Shown: positions 1 to 5,947 of the stretch, in pieces | How positions within the stretch are numbered: position 1 is the stretch's first letter | How the letters are laid out: every line of letters starts with the position of its first letter | Assembly (NCBI GenBank): GCA_003448685.1 | Contig: DLXW01000162.1 | Coordinates: forward strand, 24,132 to 32,774 | DNA length: 8,643 bases | Source: Cyanothece sp. UBA12306 | GTDB lineage: Bacteria > Cyanobacteriota > Cyanobacteriia > Cyanobacteriales > Microcystaceae | Reading direction: 5' to 3' | Notes under the pieces: generated by a model | What the model was told of the DNA's origin: nothing | Database searches by the model: none | The model's input: only the letters and a program-made list of their open reading frames with translations | Made by a program: the position numbers and the translations under genes

Positions 1-1751
1 AGTCCGAAACCAACTGGCGTTATGCCAATGATTCTAAGGTTGCCCGTATTATTTATGTTAATAAACTCGATCGTACCGGAGCCGACTTTTTCTCAGTCGT
101 CAAGCAAGTTGATGAGATCCTGGCGGCCAAACCACTAGTAATGGTCTTACCCATTGGGATAGAAAACGAATTTAAGGGTGTGGTTGATCTTCTGACCCGT
201 AAAGCTTGGCTCTGGGACGATTCAGGTGATCCCATGAACTATACCATCGAAGATGTTCCAGCTGATATGGTCGATGATGTAGACACCTATCGAGAACAAT
301 TGATCGAGACTGCCGTTGAACAAGACGACACGATCATGGAGAAGTATCTTGAAGGAGAAGAACTTGACATAGAAGAAATTAAGCAATGTATCCGTAAAGG
401 AACCCGCGAACTCGCTTTTTTCCCCACCTATTGCGGTTCCTCCTTCAAGAACAAAGGGGTACAATTAGTGCTTGATGCGGTAATTGATTATTTACCCAAC
501 CCCACAGAAGTTCATCCCCAACCCGAAATCGATCTAGAAGGAAACGAAACAGGAAACTTTGCTATTGTTGACCCAGAGAAACCTTTACGGGCTTTAGCGT
601 TTAAGATCATGGATGATCGTTTTGGATCTTTGACCTTCACTCGCTTGTATTCAGGAAGTATCTCTAAAGGCGACACCGTATTAAATACCGCCACAGGTAA
701 AACCGAACGGATCAGTCGTTTAGTGGAAATGCACGCCGACTCACGCGAGGAAATTGAAACAGCCCAAGCAGGGGATATTGTAGCAATTGTCGGGATGAAG
801 AATGTCCAGACCGGCCATACTTTATGTGACCCTAAACTTCCTGCAACTCTAGAACCCATGGTCTTCCCCGACCCCGTAATCTCTATGTCGGTTTTTCCCA
901 AGAAGAAAGGGGATAATGAGAAAATGGGTATGGCCTTGAGTAAAATGGTGCAAGAAGATCCTTCTTTTTATGTGGAAACAGACCAAGAAAGCGGTGAAAC
1001 CATTATTAAGGGGATGGGAGAACTACACCTCGATATTAAGGTAGATATCCTCAAACGCACCCATGGGGTAGAAGTGGAAGTTGGTAAACCCCAAGTAGCT
1101 TACCGTGAATCTATTACTAAGACTGTTAACGACAGTTACACCCACAAGAAACAATCTGGAGGTTCGGGTCAATTTGGGAAGATCGACTATATCGTTGAAC
1201 CTGGTGAACCTGGTAGTGGCTTTACCTTTGAGTCTAAGGTAACAGGGGGTAACGTTCCTAGAGAATTTTGGCCTGCTGTGCAGAAAGGCTTTGAAAATAG
1301 TATTGATAAAGGTGTTTTAGCTGGATTTCCTTGTGTAGATCTTAAAATAACCTTAACCGATGGGGCTTTTCACCCCGTTGACTCTTCGGCGATCGCTTTT
1401 GAAATTGCGGCCAAAGCTGGTTACCGTCAGTCTATCCCTAAAGCAGGACCCCAATTACTTGAACCCATCATGAATGTGGATGTCTTCACCCCAGAAGATT
1501 ACATGGGAGATGTTATTGGAGATCTTAACCGTCGTCGGGGAATGATTAAATCTCAGAATGCAACACCCATGGGTTCTCGCATTAAAGCTGATGTCCCTTT
1601 AAGTGAAATGTTTGGCTATATTGGAGACTTGCGGACTATGACCTCAGGTCGGGGTCAGTTTTCCATGGAGTTTTCCCATTATTCACCATGTCCTGGTAAT
1701 GTGGCTGAAGAAGTGATCAAAGAAGCTAAAGAACGTCAAGCAGCTTCTTAA
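1..1751 (+). CDS. fusA: Elongation factor G, EF-G2-type paralogue (5' partial)
   Basis: Translational GTPase that drives tRNA-mRNA translocation on the ribosome in the cytoplasm. The frame is open from the window edge (first full codon at 3), giving 582 codons. About 115 N-terminal residues with G1-G3 lie outside; an internal ATG at 141 is not the start. Visible are the G4 motif NKLD (residues 20-23 of the partial protein), a G5-like CGSSFKNKG, domain II, the domain III segment [16 protein letters not shown], domain IV starting at [12 protein letters not shown] with [12 protein letters not shown], and domain V with [20 protein letters not shown]. Wording such as [16 protein letters not shown], and the long match to what I remember of Vibrio EF-G2, point to the paralogue class rather than the str-operon EF-G. 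Context agrees: a terminator follows instead of tufA. Codons are richer in C-ending forms than in the middle genes, as expected for high expression. EF-G identity is very secure; the paralogue class is likely. Confidence 0.96.
   Translation, partial: SETNWRYANDSKVARIIYVNKLDRTGADFFSVVKQVDEILAAKPLVMVLPIGIENEFKGVVDLLTRKAWLWDDSGDPMNYTIEDVPADMVDDVDTYREQLIETAVEQDDTIMEKYLEGEELDIEEIKQCIRKGTRELAFFPTYCGSSFKNKGVQLVLDAVIDYLPNPTEVHPQPEIDLEGNETGNFAIVDPEKPLRALAFKIMDDRFGSLTFTRLYSGSISKGDTVLNTATGKTERISRLVEMHADSREEIETAQAGDIVAIVGMKNVQTGHTLCDPKLPATLEPMVFPDPVISMSVFPKKKGDNEKMGMALSKMVQEDPSFYVETDQESGETIIKGMGELHLDIKVDILKRTHGVEVEVGKPQVAYRESITKTVNDSYTHKKQSGGSGQFGKIDYIVEPGEPGSGFTFESKVTGGNVPREFWPAVQKGFENSIDKGVLAGFPCVDLKITLTDGAFHPVDSSAIAFEIAAKAGYRQSIPKAGPQLLEPIMNVDVFTPEDYMGDVIGDLNRRRGMIKSQNATPMGSRIKADVPLSEMFGYIGDLRTMTSGRGQFSMEFSHYSPCPGNVAEEVIKEAKERQAAS
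1389..1396. repeat. HIP1 octamer palindrome
   Basis: This is a perfect GCGATCGC inside the EF-G gene. HIP1 is strongly over-represented in many cyanobacterial genomes and commonly lies within genes, so it supports a cyanobacterial source. Confidence 0.85.
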
Positions 1752-1782
1752 TTTTGGTGAAATTTTTCATGTTAAATTAATT

Positions 1783-1821
1783 GTTCCTGAGCGATTTTAT
1801 TTCGGTCAGGAACTTTTTTTT
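1783..1821 (+). terminator. Intrinsic terminator after the EF-G gene
   Basis: The arms GTTCCTGA (1783-1790) and TCAGGAAC (1806-1813) pair perfectly. After one G-G mismatch, three more pairs form (CGA with TCG), closing a T-rich loop. Eight T residues follow at 1814-1821. It begins 31 bases after the EF-G stop codon and should separate EF-G transcription from the toxin-antitoxin genes. Confidence 0.9.
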
Positions 1822-1943
1822 CTAACTTTTTTTTCTCCTTTAAATCTTCTCCGACAAAAATATCAACAATATTTTTACAACCAACCAGTTCAATATAAAT
1901 TCTTTAATCTCAATCTAAAACTCCATTCAGAACTACAAAACCC

Positions 1944-1972
1944 TTGACAAAATACTCTCAAAATGAGAGGAT
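1944..1972 (+). promoter_or_regulatory. Candidate higBA promoter
   Basis: A perfect -35 hexamer, TTGACA, lies at 1944-1949. At the ideal 17-bp spacing the -10 position reads GAGGAT (1967-1972), which matches TATAAT at only three of six positions. The -35 box is convincing and the -10 is weak. The site lies 92 bases before the higB start. Confidence 0.5.
1952..1972. promoter_or_regulatory. Inverted-repeat operator candidate in the higBA promoter
   Basis: CTCTCA (1955-1960) and TGAGAG (1964-1969) form a perfect 6-bp inverted repeat around AAA. After one mismatch, two further pairs extend the symmetry to 1952 and 1972. The repeat occupies the spacer and -10 side of the promoter. HigA-type antitoxins and toxin-antitoxin complexes commonly bind such palindromes to repress their own operon. 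No T tract follows, so it is unlikely to be a terminator. Confidence 0.5.
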
Positions 1973-2063
1973 AGAGGGAACACAATACTACTCGGTTAAG
2001 CCCAAAATCCTATGAGTACTTTCAATTATCTATTTATTAACTACAAATTTTTCATTTATAATT

Positions 2064-2363
2064 ATGAAATTAATTGCAATTTCCCATCTGCGAAAAGATG
2101 CTAAGAAGTATCCTGATGTCAAGAAACAGATTGATAATTGGTATGCTATTGTTAAACGAGCGCAATGGCAAAATCTGGAAGAAATCAATCAAATTTATCG
2201 AGATGCTGAAGTAGTTGGCAATTTTACTGTTTTCAACCTTAAAGGCAATCATTATCGCTTAATTGTGGGAATTAATTACGAGTCTCAAGTAATCTATTAT
2301 AAATACCTTTTAACCCATGCAGAATATGACAAAGGGAGATGGAAAAATGACCCTTACTTTTAA
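2064..2363 (+). CDS. higB: HigB-family toxin (mRNA interferase)
   Basis: This 99-residue protein is the toxin of a type II toxin-antitoxin pair. HigB-family toxins have a RelE-like fold and cleave mRNA, usually on the ribosome, when not held by the antitoxin. Family hallmarks are the basic N-terminus MKLIAISHLRKDAKKYPD, the central NWYAIVKRAQWQNLEEINQIYRDA, the core FNLKGNHYRLIVGINY, and the C-terminal THAEYDKG with conserved His and basic residues. Length is normal and no frameshift is visible. It is the first gene of the pair, which is the typical HigBA order, and its last 17 bases overlap the antitoxin start. No Shine-Dalgarno precedes its ATG, so its translation may be weak compared with the antitoxin. 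Product assignment is secure; activity is inferred from the intact family sequence. Confidence 0.9.
   Translation: MKLIAISHLRKDAKKYPDVKKQIDNWYAIVKRAQWQNLEEINQIYRDAEVVGNFTVFNLKGNHYRLIVGINYESQVIYYKYLLTHAEYDKGRWKNDPYF
2335..2347 (+). promoter_or_regulatory. Ribosome binding site that fixes the higA start
   Basis: AAAGGGAGAT (2331-2340) contains GGAG at 2335-2338, eight bases before the ATG at 2347. Upstream ATGs at 2317 and 2326 in the same frame have no such motif. This is the clearest Shine-Dalgarno among the starts examined in this window. Confidence 0.6.
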
Positions 2364-2745
2364 TCAAGATACCTATCGTTGTCTCTTATTTGAAATGGCA
2401 CCTAAAATCATTGAATCTGAGGACGAATATCAACAAGCATTAACCCTAGCAGAAAAATTAACCTTTCAAAAAAATCTCACCCCCGAAGAAACGGCAATTT
2501 ATCAATTATTGGTCACCTTAATTGAAGTTTATGAAACGCAAAATTTTCCTATGGACTCATCAACTCCCCAGGAAATTATACGCCATTTAATAGAAGCTAG
2601 TGGAACCCGTCAAGCTGACTTAGTTGGTATTATTGGATCAAGTGGTGTAGTCTCTGAAGTTGTTAATGGAAAACGTGCCATTAGTAAAGCACAAGCAAAA
2701 GCATTGGGAGATTATTTTAACCTTGATCCAAGCTTATTTATTTAA
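2347..2745 (+). CDS. higA: HigA-type antitoxin, helix-turn-helix protein
   Basis: This is the 132-residue antitoxin partner of HigB, expected to neutralise the toxin by direct binding and to repress the operon through DNA binding. The N-terminal half (about 1-68) is helical and acidic, beginning MTLTFNQDTY and including YQQALTLAEKL and TPEETAIYQLLVTLIEVYE, the arrangement seen in HigA proteins. The C-terminal half (about 72-125) is a Cro/C1-type helix-turn-helix: EIIRHLIEASGTRQADLV, then a segment containing VVSEVVNGKRAISKAQAKAL, then DYFNLDPSLFI. I chose ATG 2347 because of its good Shine-Dalgarno and because it begins with the conserved N-terminal domain. It overlaps higB by 17 bases, implying coupled translation. 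Its stop abuts a truncated Uma2 gene in another frame. Confidence 0.88.
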   Translation: MTLTFNQDTYRCLLFEMAPKIIESEDEYQQALTLAEKLTFQKNLTPEETAIYQLLVTLIEVYETQNFPMDSSTPQEIIRHLIEASGTRQADLVGIIGSSGVVSEVVNGKRAISKAQAKALGDYFNLDPSLFI

Positions 2746-2843
2746 ACAAAAAGTAGAAATTAATACAGGATGTAAAGTATTAATTGCTGATGCTAAAGTT
2801 CGGATTTCAGGCAGTAAATTTTATCATTATCCTGATGGGATAG

Positions 2844-2956
2844 TTATACTAAATCCGGTTGCCATACCCCCCTTTGACAAAAGCAGGGAGCTTCGGAGGG
2901 AGGAGCTTCGGAGAGAGTAATCTATAAGTGGGTTTTGATAACTCGATTTGGTATTA
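2844..2956. mobile_element. MITE-like element (107 bp) with TTA target duplications
   Basis: The element spans 2847-2953 and is flanked by TTA at 2844-2846 and 2954-2956. Its ends are imperfect terminal inverted repeats: the left starts TACTAAATCCGGTT and the reverse complement of the right starts TACCAAATCGAGTT. The match extends without gaps over 33 positions, 22 of them identical by my count. It has no coding capacity, so it must have been moved by a transposase made elsewhere. The boundaries are supported independently because removing the element and one TTA restores the interrupted Uma2 frame. The TTA, containing TA, hints at a TA-targeting transposase such as the IS630/Tc1-mariner group, but the parent family is not established. 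Confidence 0.82.
2887..2916 (+). repeat. Tandem 15-bp repeat inside the MITE
   Basis: The units GGAGCTTCGGAGGGA (2887-2901) and GGAGCTTCGGAGAGA (2902-2916) differ at one of 15 positions. They form the G-rich core between the terminal inverted repeats, unlike the surrounding AT-rich DNA. Confidence 0.8.
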
Positions 2957-3271
2957 GTTGTGATCAACGGGATAAAAAAGCTCTTAAATTTCTGCAATAT
3001 CTCTGTTTAATTGTCGAAGTTATTTCTCCTAGTACCGAAGGATTTGATCGAGGTAAAAAGTTTCAAAATTACCGAAAAATTGAAACATTAAAAGAATATG
3101 TTTTAGTGAATCGAGATCAAAAACTAATTGAATGTTTTAGGATTAATCAAAAAGGTATTTGGGAATTATATAATTTTACTGAAAAAGAGGAATTAAATTT
3201 AACCTCAGTCGATTTCAATTGTTTAGTAGATTTAATTTATGAAAATGTTATCTTATTTGACAAAACAAAAA

Positions 3272-4519
3272 ATGAGATTTTCTAATTTGTTAATACAAAT
3301 AGCCCTAATTTTCTTATTTTTACTAACAGCTTGTAGCAATAATCAGGCTAATATAAACCAATCCTCTAAACGACAGCCACCCTTAGCAGGAGAGATTTTG
3401 GTATGGGTAGAAAACCCCATTGCTTTGAACGACGATCAAATCAGTCAATTCAAAGCAATGGTTAACGATAATATTCGACAATTTACTCAACTCCATCCTA
3501 ATGTCAAGATTCTAGTAGAGTTTTTGCCAGAAAAAGTTAAATTGACGGAATTGCTCTCACAATTTAATAGAGGATCTGGTCCCGATGTCTTTGTAGGCTC
3601 TTTTTTAGTGAGATATAATGAGTTGTTTGAATTAATTAATCAAGGGTATTTTCAACCCATTAATAAGGATGAGATTGATCTATCTCAGTTTCGTCGAGAA
3701 AGTCTTCGTCAAGTTTATTATCATGGCAAAATCTATGCTTTACCCGTCCGTTTAGCTACTCAAGTCCTTTGCTACAACAAGAATAAAATTAAGCAACTTC
3801 CCACCCAATTAGATGATCTGATTATCCAAGCACGTCAAGGCTATTCTGTAGGGTTACACTCAGGTTTTGCGCAAGCATTTTGGGGAACCGGAATTTTTGG
3901 GGGTCAGCTATTCAATAAGTCTGGTCAGATGATCTTAGGAAAAAACCAAGGGTGGTCTAATTGGATGCAATGGCTTAAAAATGCGAGAAATGAACCCAAT
4001 TTTTTCCTAATTAATGATTCAGAAACCCTGAAAACTGCCTTTATCGAAGAAAAATTAGCCTATATCACCTGTTCATCTGGTTGGCTTCCCTATCTCATGA
4101 CTTCTGTCGGTAATGATAAATTAGGAATTACTCTCTTACCTGGAAGGGAAAATCAACGAGCAACCCCTCTTTTGTGGACAGTTTCCTCTATTTTCAATAG
4201 AGCATCTAGTGCTAATCAACATCAAATTGCCGTCAAAATGGCTCAATTTCTTACCAATGCCGAATACCAACAACAATTACAGTTGGCTATGCCGTTTCTA
4301 ATTCCTGTTAATCAAAATACTATTGTTAATGGACAGTTATTTCCGATGCAAAAAGTATTGTTTGAACAATCTCAAACAGGGGTTGTGCTTTCCCTTGATC
4401 AATTAGAGAAATATCCAGCTATCTTTGAATATGGAGAGCTTTTATATCAGCGAGTTTTAGCAGGATCTGTAACCCCTGAACAGGCTGCAGCTCAACTAAA
4501 TCAAACCATTAACGATTAA
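3272..4519 (+). CDS. ABC-type solute-binding lipoprotein (family 1, sugar-like)
   Basis: A lipid-anchored extracytoplasmic binding protein of the ABC importer type, probably for a sugar or related osmolyte; the ligand cannot be read from sequence. From ATG 3272 it has 415 residues. MRFSNLLIQIAL, a hydrophobic core and the lipobox LLTAC put the lipid-modified Cys at residue 21. The mature part begins with a polar linker, then EILVWVENP. Family-like blocks are GSGPDVFVG (101-109), HGKIYALPVR (151-160), the AFIEEKLAYIT segment near 260, and GITLLPG. An in-frame ATG at 3239 would add 11 residues; I prefer 3272 because it gives a normal signal peptide, though neither start has a Shine-Dalgarno. 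The 5' end overlaps the dead Uma2 gene by 14 bases. No ABC permease or ATPase lies nearby, so it either serves a remote transporter or has a sensing role. MscS starts 14 bases after its stop. Confidence 0.85.
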   Translation: MRFSNLLIQIALIFLFLLTACSNNQANINQSSKRQPPLAGEILVWVENPIALNDDQISQFKAMVNDNIRQFTQLHPNVKILVEFLPEKVKLTELLSQFNRGSGPDVFVGSFLVRYNELFELINQGYFQPINKDEIDLSQFRRESLRQVYYHGKIYALPVRLATQVLCYNKNKIKQLPTQLDDLIIQARQGYSVGLHSGFAQAFWGTGIFGGQLFNKSGQMILGKNQGWSNWMQWLKNARNEPNFFLINDSETLKTAFIEEKLAYITCSSGWLPYLMTSVGNDKLGITLLPGRENQRATPLLWTVSSIFNRASSANQHQIAVKMAQFLTNAEYQQQLQLAMPFLIPVNQNTIVNGQLFPMQKVLFEQSQTGVVLSLDQLEKYPAIFEYGELLYQRVLAGSVTPEQAAAQLNQTIND

Positions 4520-4533
4520 TTTACCTACCATCC

Positions 4534-5898
4534 ATGAATGAACAACATATACTAAATGCATCTTATTTTTGGGATGAATTGCTCAGAATTAGCATTATTC
4601 TACAACGTCCTGTGGTTCAAAGTCAGATTTTAGTAATTGCTGGATCAATTTTTTTATCTTGGCTACTTGCTCAAAGAATTTGGTTTGAGTTCGAGAAAAA
4701 ATTTCCAGATATTAGCAAGTTTGAAGAGAAAAATCTAAAACTTCTTTGGCAACAATATGGAGCAGCTTTACTTTATTATCTCCTCACTCCTACTCTTAGT
4801 TTAATAGGAATTAATTTAGTTAAAATCTGGTTTGTTAATCAAGGTTGGTTCATAGGATATTTAAACGATGGTATTAAATTATTGTGGATTTATGGATTTT
4901 ATCGTCTTTTTCTAGTATCTCTTTATTTGACATTTCCTCTGAAATCTGTCGAGAATTATCATTATCGTTTTTTTGCTCCTCTTTTTGGTTTATTTGTTGT
5001 AGGATTAACTATCAATTTATTTACTGATTTATCAAAATTACTTCATGTATCTTTAATCAATTTATTTGGAGAATTAGTTACTTTAGGAGATATTATTATT
5101 ACAGTTGCTGGGTTATATTTTTGGATTGTGGGAACTTCTTTAGCGGAAAAAATATTGCTTTACTTGTTTGAATCAGAAGTTCGCAAAGATCCTAGACTGA
5201 GTCAAGTAGTAGCTTTAATTATGCGGTACTTTTTGATTGGATTAGGAATTGTTTTAATTTTTGGTTATGTGGGCATTAGTCCCACTGCTTTAGCGGCCGT
5301 TACAGGAGGATTATCCGTTGGTATTGGTTTTGGATTAAAAGAAGTTATTAGTAATTTTGTTAGTGGGATTTGGCTAATATTTGAAGGAGCATTAAAACCA
5401 GAAGATATTATTAGTATCGACAATGAAATGAGTCAAGTTAAAAGACTCGGTATACGAGCAACAACAGTTCAAGTAATTAAAGATAATTCTGAAAAAATCA
5501 TACCTAATCAAACATTCTTTACTCAAAATTTTACAACTTTTACAGGGACTAATACTCTAGTTTATCGTTCCGTTACGGTGGGAACAAGCTATCAATGTGA
5601 GCCTCAAAAAGTCATTGCTCTTTTGCTACAAGTTGCCGACGAAAATACTTTCGTTTTAAAAATACCAACTCCTAAGGCCTTTGCTATTAATTTTGGTGAC
5701 TCTAGTATTGACTTTGAGCTAAAATTTTGGATTGATGATCCCTTAAATGGTAAAAGCATAACTAGCAGCTTAGTTTGTGACATTTGGCAAAAATTTGCTG
5801 ATAATAACATCGAAATCCCCTACCCTCAAAGAGATTTACATATTCGTAACGATAATGCCATTATGATCGAACAAATTAAACCTAAAAATTCCTGTTGA
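4534..5898 (+). CDS. MscS-family mechanosensitive ion channel
   Basis: A 454-residue membrane channel expected to open under membrane tension and release ions or small solutes during hypo-osmotic shock. The N-terminal part carries several extra membrane segments, roughly at 30-48, 75-98, 111-135, 148-164 and 180-205, more than the three of E. coli MscS. The MscS core follows: a helix near 225-247, then the pore-lining TM3 (about 250-285) with a Gly/Ala-rich face in ALAAVTGGLSVGIGFGLKEV and ISNFVSGIWLIFEG. The beta domain (286-345) includes KIIPNQTFF, and the C-terminal domain ends with IPYPQRDLHI (428-437), a conserved signature. It is AT-rich and intact. The gap to the binding-protein gene is 14 bases and to the antiporter 49 bases, suggesting co-transcription. 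No Shine-Dalgarno is seen. Gating properties and membrane location (plasma or thylakoid) cannot be read from sequence. Confidence 0.93.
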   Translation: MNEQHILNASYFWDELLRISIILQRPVVQSQILVIAGSIFLSWLLAQRIWFEFEKKFPDISKFEEKNLKLLWQQYGAALLYYLLTPTLSLIGINLVKIWFVNQGWFIGYLNDGIKLLWIYGFYRLFLVSLYLTFPLKSVENYHYRFFAPLFGLFVVGLTINLFTDLSKLLHVSLINLFGELVTLGDIIITVAGLYFWIVGTSLAEKILLYLFESEVRKDPRLSQVVALIMRYFLIGLGIVLIFGYVGISPTALAAVTGGLSVGIGFGLKEVISNFVSGIWLIFEGALKPEDIISIDNEMSQVKRLGIRATTVQVIKDNSEKIIPNQTFFTQNFTTFTGTNTLVYRSVTVGTSYQCEPQKVIALLLQVADENTFVLKIPTPKAFAINFGDSSIDFELKFWIDDPLNGKSITSSLVCDIWQKFADNNIEIPYPQRDLHIRNDNAIMIEQIKPKNSC

Positions 5899-5947
5899 AT
5901 ACCCTAACAAATGTTCACTCCCAGGTAAAATATTATTAGTTAAAGCT

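Larger units (their letters stand above)
1752..2063. other. Intergenic region between EF-G and higB
   Basis: This 312-bp AT-rich gap holds the EF-G terminator (1783-1821), an unstructured T- and A-rich stretch to about 1940, and the TTGACA box with an inverted repeat ahead of higB. I looked here for the missing N-terminus of the downstream Uma2 remnant and saw nothing resembling it. A 30-codon frame from ATG 2012 runs into higB but has no coding signature. Confidence 0.7.
2746..3285 (+). pseudogene. Uma2-family (DUF820) nuclease remnant, N-truncated and split by a MITE
   Basis: Uma2 proteins have a PD-(D/E)XK endonuclease-like fold, are abundant in cyanobacteria, and mostly lack a known role. 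The left part reads GCKVLIADAKVRISGSKFYHYPDGIV and the right part SCDQRDKKALKFLQYLCLIVEVISPSTEGFDRGKKFQNYRK, continuing through LKEYVLVNRD to the normal C-terminus at 3285. The two parts are in different frames, separated by the 107-bp element at 2847-2953. Dropping 110 bases joins them as YPDGIVSCDQRD, the family order. The insertion lies between the catalytic Asp motif (YPD) and the Glu/Lys motif (VEVISPST...GKKF). The usual N-terminal 60 or so residues are absent; the frame runs back into the higA 3' end without family resemblance. The precise left edge is uncertain, and homology could begin a few codons inside higA. Two independent lesions make this a dead gene. Confidence 0.85.

Noticed and set aside
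2057..2062. Perfect TATAAT directly before the higB start
   Set aside because: A promoter here would start transcription inside higB, and there is no -35 at the proper distance.
2012..2104. A 30-codon leader peptide before higB
   Set aside because: It has no ribosome binding site, its composition is simply AT-rich, and it ends inside higB in another frame.
2660..2920. An 86-codon frame overlapping the end of higA
   Set aside because: It is the left Uma2 fragment read back into higA out of frame and forward into the MITE; it is not a gene of its own.
2874..2928. Outward promoter in the MITE (TTGACA at 2874 and TATAAG at 2923)
   Set aside because: The spacer would be 43 bases, far beyond the usual 16-18, and neither box has a proper partner.
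2841..2959. A 5-bp target duplication TAGTT flanking the MITE (2841-2845 and 2955-2959)
   Set aside because: Removing the element plus one TAGTT (114 bases) leaves the Uma2 gene frameshifted, whereas the TTA/110-base model restores it exactly and gives symmetric inverted ends.
2935..3285. A 116-codon frame as a separate small gene
   Set aside because: It starts inside the MITE end and continues the Uma2 protein; it is the right half of the pseudogene.
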